Positions 59,846 to 64,000 of a stretch of DNA of 64,000 nt are shown piece after piece; position 1 is the first letter of the stretch; every line of letters begins with the position of its first letter. Position numbers and translations under genes: made by a program. Under the pieces are notes generated by a model that ran no database searches, was not told the origin of the DNA, and saw only the letters and a list, made by a program, of their open reading frames with translations. The DNA comes from Cellulomonas taurus (GTDB lineage Bacteria; Actinomycetota; Actinomycetes; Actinomycetales; Cellulomonadaceae): positions 1,922,001 through 1,986,000 of the forward strand of contig NZ_CP051884.1 of assembly GCF_012931845.1 (NCBI RefSeq). The letters are read 5' to 3'.

Positions 59846-60547
59846 GTGACCTGGATTCGTTCGCACCTAGCTCTAGTAGTCAGTTCAATCGCAGTCGCAG
59901 TTGCCGTGTGCGCTATCGCGGTGCTCTACGCGACCGCCCCTGCACGGCGAAATGCCGCAGCACAACCAAGCCCCGTACCAACCATCGACCTCAGCGCTCC
60001 TGCACCCGACTACGAACTCACCCCAGCACTTGACGCATCCAACCCTCTCGAGGACACCGACGCGGTACGCACGATCCGCGAGACCTATTCAGCCTCAGCC
60101 TGGGCAAACCTTACAAACAACAACAATTTCGCCCAGTACCGCCTCTATGTCGCACACTGGAACTCGCCAGTGGCCGGTAACGGTGCACCCGGGCAACGCA
60201 TCAAGAGCGATCTTGTCCCAATAGGTCCAGTCCCTTTCACCCCCGTTTCAGTTACCGAGAACACTGATGGTTCCGCCACGGTGTCCGTCTGCATGAAGGG
60301 TGATACGCAGTCTTTTAAGCCGTCTACAGGCGAGTCCGGGTCGCAAGGGCTCGGCGCCCTGGTTCAAGAAACCTATGCGGTCTCGCCGCTAACCGAGTCC
60401 GAACGGACGGAGCTCGCCGCATTTAACCCGCCAGCAGATTTCCTGCGGATGAGGGACACCGACGATACCGCACCGCCTGTCGACTGCTCCCGTGTCCCGG
60501 TCGTGACGCAAACGTTTGCGAATTGGAAGACACTATATGTTGACTAG
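59846..60547 (+). CDS. Single-span membrane protein of the duplicated pair, copy A
   Basis: 233 residues from the GTG at 59846, which has AGGAG 8 bp upstream. One N-terminal membrane anchor (about 8-30), a Pro-rich linker (PSPVPTIDLSAPAPDYEL), then an extracellular domain with two conserved Cys. No known family. Roughly half of its residues match copy B. It is encoded 79 bp after the lipoprotein gene and probably acts with it on the outer face. Confidence 0.83.
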   Translation: MTWIRSHLALVVSSIAVAVAVCAIAVLYATAPARRNAAAQPSPVPTIDLSAPAPDYELTPALDASNPLEDTDAVRTIRETYSASAWANLTNNNNFAQYRLYVAHWNSPVAGNGAPGQRIKSDLVPIGPVPFTPVSVTENTDGSATVSVCMKGDTQSFKPSTGESGSQGLGALVQETYAVSPLTESERTELAAFNPPADFLRMRDTDDTAPPVDCSRVPVVTQTFANWKTLYVD

Positions 60548-60673
60548 GCCGTTCCACCCGTGCGCGCGTCTGCTTCGGCAGCCACGCGGGCGCAAGTGGG
60601 TATTAGGCACCAGCAGACTCTCGGGCCGTGTCGGCTATAGCAACAGACCACAGCAGTGGCAACCTAGAACGCT

Positions 60674-60850
60674 GGCACCAATCCCCACGACCAGCAACTA
60701 GAAGACACCGGCGACAGCCAACTCGCCGACCTCGCTAACCAATTTATCGCCGTGGATATCCCTGCGAATAAGGAGGGTGGCTCTCAAGACTTTGCCGACG
60801 AGGCTGCGTCCCGCTACGAACTCAAACGCTACCCCGGAGCCATGTCGTGA
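60674..60850 (+). pseudogene. 3' fragment of the type VII substrate gene
   Basis: Encodes the last 58 residues of the 694-residue protein with a few changes (GTNPHDQQLEDT at its start, RYPGAMS at the end). The frame is closed by TAG at 60665-60667 and has no start codon, so it is a relic of the duplication. Its last codons still overlap the start of lipoprotein copy B exactly as in the intact locus. The 126-bp spacer before it (60548-60673) shows no gene and no clear homology. Confidence 0.9.
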
Positions 60851-61545
60851 ACCGCCGCCTCTCAATCATCGCCGCACTCTGCACGGCGGCCGCCGTAGTT
60901 GCTGGTTGCGCAAGCCCTCAGACCTGGCCATCCCAGGACGCTGACGGCTTGCACATCCCATCCATCGTCTGGCCCGAAGGCCCACCAAACCTCGACGACG
61001 AACGCGTATCCACCATCATCAATGCCGAGGTGATCCTCGCGGCCGCCAACAACGCCCACGACTATTCCAGTCCCACGTTACGTCTATACCTCACCGAGGA
61101 GTACATCGCACGCGAAGCCGAACGTTCGAGCCGCTCCGCGGTCAATCCCAAGGGAAGCTCCACGGACCTCGCATACTACTTCTTCGTCGGGCCGTCGCCC
61201 TTGATAGTCGGGAACACTCGCGACACCGACGCTGGCGCAGAGGTGGACGTATGCCTCGCCGGAGGCGGGTACCCCTGGCGCAACGATAAAGGCGACCCTG
61301 ACCCTGTCGCTTATTTGGGCGAGCACAAAACTGGCGTCGCGTGGAGATATATCCTCTCACGACAATCGGATGGTTCGCTTGTTGTTTCCAATTCCTACTC
61401 TCGCCATCTCGACGATTGTGGTATCAACAATGTGAAGTACGGCGTGTTCGACCCGCAGCCACCCTACGGTGACGTAGTGCACGAGGACGAGTTTATCCAG
61501 CCCGACGGATCCCACGGCCGTCTAGACGATGGTGACGCTTCCTGA
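60847..61545 (+). CDS. Lipoprotein of the duplicated pair, copy B
   Basis: 232 residues, the same length as copy A, lipobox VVAGC with Cys21. The shared flanks (HIPSIVWPEGPP, VSTIINAEVILAAANNAHDY, PYGDVVHEDEFIQPDGSHGR) are nearly unchanged even at the nucleotide level. The centre differs in many residues but keeps AEVDVC, GGGYPW, VAYLGEHKTGVAW and a second Cys. This pattern suggests selection for difference in the centre, gene conversion at the ends, or both. Confidence 0.85.
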   Translation: MNRRLSIIAALCTAAAVVAGCASPQTWPSQDADGLHIPSIVWPEGPPNLDDERVSTIINAEVILAAANNAHDYSSPTLRLYLTEEYIAREAERSSRSAVNPKGSSTDLAYYFFVGPSPLIVGNTRDTDAGAEVDVCLAGGGYPWRNDKGDPDPVAYLGEHKTGVAWRYILSRQSDGSLVVSNSYSRHLDDCGINNVKYGVFDPQPPYGDVVHEDEFIQPDGSHGRLDDGDAS

Positions 61546-61624
61546 TGCGTCGTCGATGCCCTCACCGTCGACACATCCGAAATGAGCTGCACAATACTGG
61601 CTCGACCGCGAGGAGGGACATGCC

Positions 61625-62326
61625 ATGACCTGGATTCGAGCACACTTTAGTACACTCGTCATCGTAGGCATTTCCTTGGCCTTGATCTGCCTGATGGCTC
61701 TATTGTATTCGAGCGCCGAGCAGCGCCAGAAAACGGCGCATCAACCAACGTCTGTACCGACCATCCCCCTTAGCCCCCCAGCACCGAACTATGAACTGAC
61801 CCCCGCCATCGAAACGACCGATCCTCTCGAAGCCACCGAAGTGGTACGCACTATCCGTGAAACCTACGCAGCCCGAGCGTGGGCGAGTCTCGTTAATAGC
61901 GAGGATTGTGCTCAATACCGCCTATACGAAACCCCACCCAGCTCGCCAGTCGAAGACGGCGACCCCAGGGGAGACCGCGTCGAGAGCTATCCTGTATCGA
62001 TTGGACCTACCCCGTTCACCCCTGTTTCGGTCACGAGCTCCGAAAACGGTGGTTTCGTAGTATCGATCTGTGTCGAAAGTGACACGCAAGTGTATTATCC
62101 GTCGAGTCAAACTGTCGAGTCAATCGGACTAGGCGTGGTGCACCAGGAAACGTTCGAAGTCTCCCCTCTGACCGATGCTGAAAGGCTTGCCCTCGCTGCA
62201 TACGACCCGTCAACGAGTCTTCTCCGCATGCGGGACACCGACGCCACGGTGCCGCGCGTGGACTGCTCCACCGTTCCGGTCATCACTCAGACTTTCGCGG
62301 AGTGGAAGAAGCACTTTGTTGAATAG
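61625..62326 (+). CDS. Single-span membrane protein of the duplicated pair, copy B
   Basis: 233 residues, the same length as copy A, starting with ATG after GAGGAGGGA. One N-terminal span, a Pro-rich linker (SVPTIPLSPPAPNYEL) and an extracellular domain that keeps DPLEATEVVRTIRETY, FTPVSVT, VSPLTDAER, LLRMRDTD and VDCSTVPV. Function unknown. Confidence 0.83.
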   Translation: MTWIRAHFSTLVIVGISLALICLMALLYSSAEQRQKTAHQPTSVPTIPLSPPAPNYELTPAIETTDPLEATEVVRTIRETYAARAWASLVNSEDCAQYRLYETPPSSPVEDGDPRGDRVESYPVSIGPTPFTPVSVTSSENGGFVVSICVESDTQVYYPSSQTVESIGLGVVHQETFEVSPLTDAERLALAAYDPSTSLLRMRDTDATVPRVDCSTVPVITQTFAEWKKHFVE

Positions 62327-62363
62327 TTCACTTGGTTGGCGGCCCGAGTCGGGACGATGAGCG

Positions 62364-62515
62364 GTGAATGGAGTGCTCGCTTCACCGGACGCCGAACCGA
62401 CGACGGAGGTCAATCTGGGCAGGGTGTCCGAGTACACGGTGCGGCCGAACGTCTCCGGTGGCGGCCAGTTCACCGACCTCGAACCGTCGACGTATGAGGG
62501 CAGCGCCCGCTGCTG
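62364..62515 (+). other. Possible short ORF or gene remnant
   Basis: Fifty codons from a GTG (VNGVLASPDAEPTTEVNLG to SARC), with GC-rich third positions as in real genes here, but without a clear ribosome site or family. The rest of the 255-bp gap (62327-62581) holds nothing recognisable. It could be the tail of a lost gene at the edge of the type VII locus. Confidence 0.25.
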
Positions 62516-62581
62516 ACTCGAGGGGGGTGACGGTCGGTTGTTTCGAGCCGACGCTCACCGTGCCTGCGGAGGCCCCGTAGC

Positions 62582-63610
62582 TCACACCACCCCAGCCGCC
62601 CGCAGCCGCTCCGCCAACACCGTCCCGTTCTCCCCGCTCACCACCACCGCGTCCCCGCGTTCCAGCCCCGCCATCCCCTCCCGAGCGATGGGCAGCGGCA
62701 CCGGCGTACCGCTGGCGACCACCTGCTCGACCGCCGACAGCTGCCGGATCGCCACCGCCTCGACTCGCCCGGGCCGTGCCTCGTCGAAGGCCCGGTAGAT
62801 CTCCGGGTCGTGCTGTCCGTCGTCGCCGATCAGCACGAAGCGCAGGTCGGGGAACTCGTCGGCGAGCTGGACCAGGGTGTTGGCCTTGTGTTCGCGGCCG
62901 GAGCGGAAGAGTGCGGTGCCGGTGGGTCCGAAGTCGGTGAGCAGGAGGGCTCCGGCGGGCAGGCCGACCCGGGTGAAGAACCTGCCGAGCGCCCCGGCGG
63001 TGTTCCAGGCGCCGTTGGACAGGTAGAACATGCCGGTGTCCTGGTCGGCGGTGAGGGCCTGGTAGAGGTCGGCCATGCCGGGGACGGCTTGGCGACTGGT
63101 CTCGCTGCGGACCAGGAAGTTCCAGGCGGCGACCCAGGGCCGGGGCATGTAGGTGACCAGCACGGTGTCGTCGATGTCCGAGACCACGGCGCGGCGGGCG
63201 TCCGGCGACAGGACGTGGATCGGCGCCTCAACGTCCTGGTCGCCGCCGGGGACGGAGAGCAGCAGGGTGCGCCGTCCGGGGTCGAGCGCGAGCGGGACGA
63301 CGGCGTCGACGTACCCGCCGCGATCGGTGCGCACGATGTCGATCAGGGTGCCGTCCGGGTAGCGGATCTCGACCTCGGCACCGGGGTACTCGGCGGTGAT
63401 CAGGTTGCGCCAGCCGCGGCGGGCGGTGGATCCGGGTCCGGGAGCCAGCGGGTCGCCGAGCAGGACCCGCGCCCGGACCCGGACCCAGCTGGTCGAGCCG
63501 TAGGACGGGTAGGCGGCGATCCGCGGGATGTAGCCCTGCTGGCCCAGGTGCCGCACCACCCGGGCGACGACGCGGTCCTCGGTGCTGGCGACCCACTCGG
63601 CGAAGCTCAT
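62582..63610 (-). CDS. App1-like phosphatase domain protein (DUF2183)
   Basis: 342 residues. The C-terminal half has the HAD-type catalytic motif VVSDIDDTVLVTY followed by FYLSNGAWN and FVLIGDDGQHDPEIYRAF, the signature of the App1/phosphatidate-phosphatase catalytic domain. The N-terminal half is a beta-rich domain. Yeast App1 dephosphorylates phosphatidate; the bacterial substrate is unproven. It lies 10 bp from the stop of the regulator gene, in the same direction. Confidence 0.88.
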   Translation of the reverse strand: MSFAEWVASTEDRVVARVVRHLGQQGYIPRIAAYPSYGSTSWVRVRARVLLGDPLAPGPGSTARRGWRNLITAEYPGAEVEIRYPDGTLIDIVRTDRGGYVDAVVPLALDPGRRTLLLSVPGGDQDVEAPIHVLSPDARRAVVSDIDDTVLVTYMPRPWVAAWNFLVRSETSRQAVPGMADLYQALTADQDTGMFYLSNGAWNTAGALGRFFTRVGLPAGALLLTDFGPTGTALFRSGREHKANTLVQLADEFPDLRFVLIGDDGQHDPEIYRAFDEARPGRVEAVAIRQLSAVEQVVASGTPVPLPIAREGMAGLERGDAVVVSGENGTVLAERLRAAGVV

Positions 63611-63620
63611 CGCAGCAGTA

Positions 63621-64000
63621 TCACCGCAGGTGGGTGGCTGCCGCCGCTCGAACGGCCTCCCCGGTGCGGTCGAGCGCCCGGGTGGCGAGGGACCACTGTT
63701 GCCAGTACAGCGTCACGTCGATGCTGTGCTGGTCCAGGACGGTCAGACCGGTGTCCGGTTCGGTGTCCGGGAGCATCCCCCAGCCCATCCCGAGCCGGAC
63801 CGCGGCGGCGAAGTCGGCGGAGGCGGGGACGTGGTGGCGGGGTGGTGCGGCGGGGTCGACCCGGTGCGCCCGGAGGTAGGCATCCTGCAGGTCGTCCTTG
63901 CGGTCGAAGACCACCACCGGGTTCCGGCTGAGCGCCTCCCGGGTCGGCCCGTCGGGGAACGACTCGGGGCGCGCGGTCATCGGTCGGTAGCGCAGGGAGC
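63621..64000 (-). CDS. LysR-family regulator ArgP/LysG-like, C-terminal part
   Basis: The frame is open to the window edge (it reads SLRYRP before the internal ATG at 63980), so only ~126 residues of the effector-binding domain are present. NPVVVFDRKDDLQDAYL and FAAAVRLGMGWGMLP match ArgP/LysG, which in actinobacteria controls the lysine/arginine exporter LysE and responds to these amino acids. The HTH lies outside the window. Confidence 0.82.
   Translation of the reverse strand, partial: SLRYRPMTARPESFPDGPTREALSRNPVVVFDRKDDLQDAYLRAHRVDPAAPPRHHVPASADFAAAVRLGMGWGMLPDTEPDTGLTVLDQHSIDVTLYWQQWSLATRALDRTGEAVRAAAATHLR

Larger units (their letters stand above)
58895..60547. repeat. Tandem duplication, copy A (1653 bp)
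   Basis: Contains the last 59 codons of the substrate gene, the lipoprotein gene and the membrane-protein gene. Every gene boundary recurs exactly 1779 bp further on in copy B (60674-62326), so the two copies have identical length overall. Sequence identity is very high in the substrate tail and at both ends of the lipoprotein gene, and low in the lipoprotein centre and the membrane-protein gene. Confidence 0.93.
60674..62326. repeat. Tandem duplication, copy B (1653 bp)
   Basis: Second copy of the unit described at 58895-60547, offset by exactly 1779 bp: substrate-gene tail, lipoprotein, membrane protein. The 126-bp spacer that separates the copies has no counterpart flanking either unit. 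Confidence 0.93.

Noticed and set aside
60548..60673. A further copy of part of the duplicated unit in the spacer
   Set aside because: No convincing similarity to the sequence upstream of copy A or downstream of copy B by eye; an alignment would be needed.
1..64000. CRISPR arrays or insertion sequences
   Set aside because: No regularly spaced direct repeats of 25-40 bp and no transposase or terminal inverted repeats were found. The short tandem repeats at 3514 and 4404 are 9-bp units.

Overview
The window is GC-rich throughout. It carries an actinobacterial set of genes: an imuA'-imuB-dnaE2 mutagenesis operon under a CGAAC-N4-GTTCG SOS box, DUF2510 and WXG100 proteins, an LLM-type F420 oxidoreductase and many GTG starts. 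It looks like an actinomycete chromosome. The glycoside hydrolase and the overall mix would suit a Micrococcales genus such as Cellulomonas, but the genus is inference.

Layout. (1) 1-7.2 kb, ordinary genes: a GH3 glycosidase cut by the window edge with its domains in permuted order, a DUF2510/T5orf172 protein, a flavin reductase, a divergent EamA exporter/MarR pair with two visible operators, and an AI-2E-family membrane protein. (2) 7.35-7.5 kb: tRNA-Leu(GAG) and a strong hairpin. (3) 7.5-33.5 kb: a biosynthetic gene cluster. Its core is a 20-gene minus-strand operon (32421 down to 11233) in which nearly every stop overlaps the next start. It encodes a stand-alone A-PCP NRPS module with an abnormal adenylation pocket, one KS-AT-ACP polyketide module, a complete FkbH/FkbI/FkbJ/FkbK-type set for an ACP-bound hydroxy- or methoxymalonyl extender, tailoring enzymes (two methyltransferases, SDR, Gfo/Idh/MocA, FAD oxidoreductase), a split transketolase, a GT-B-like glycosyltransferase, an APH-type kinase, a three-gene ABC exporter and a small P-loop kinase. 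Next to it are a phosphopantetheinyl transferase and a shortened, divergent PheS/PheT pair with altered substrate-pocket residues. No thioesterase is present. A 328-residue protein with a Cys-His-Asp pattern faintly like BtrH is a possible release enzyme. (4) 33.7-45.3 kb, ordinary genes: glutathione peroxidase, the SOS mutasome operon, PEBP, YbaK, a TetR-controlled epimerase and an FAD oxidoreductase.

(5) 45.2-62.3 kb: a type VII secretion locus of the EssC (T7SSb-like) kind, unusual for an actinobacterium. A divergent minus-strand operon encodes a large single-span extracellular protein, an amino-acid-binding-like lipoprotein and a membrane Ser/Thr kinase. The plus-strand operon encodes a WXG100 protein, a perfect 36-bp hairpin, a 1464-residue FHA-EssC ATPase, a small helical partner, a 694-residue WXG-headed putative substrate, and a lipoprotein plus membrane-protein pair. 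A 1653-bp unit (the last 59 codons of the substrate gene plus that pair) is tandemly duplicated with no net length change. (6) 62.6-64 kb: an App1-like phosphatase and the 3' part of an ArgP/LysG-like LysR regulator.

Two parts deserve most attention. One is the biosynthetic cluster with its PheRS-like pair. The other is the T7SS locus, where an intact membrane Ser/Thr kinase sits where T7SSb has the pseudokinase EssB, and the ATPase carries a phosphothreonine-reading FHA domain.
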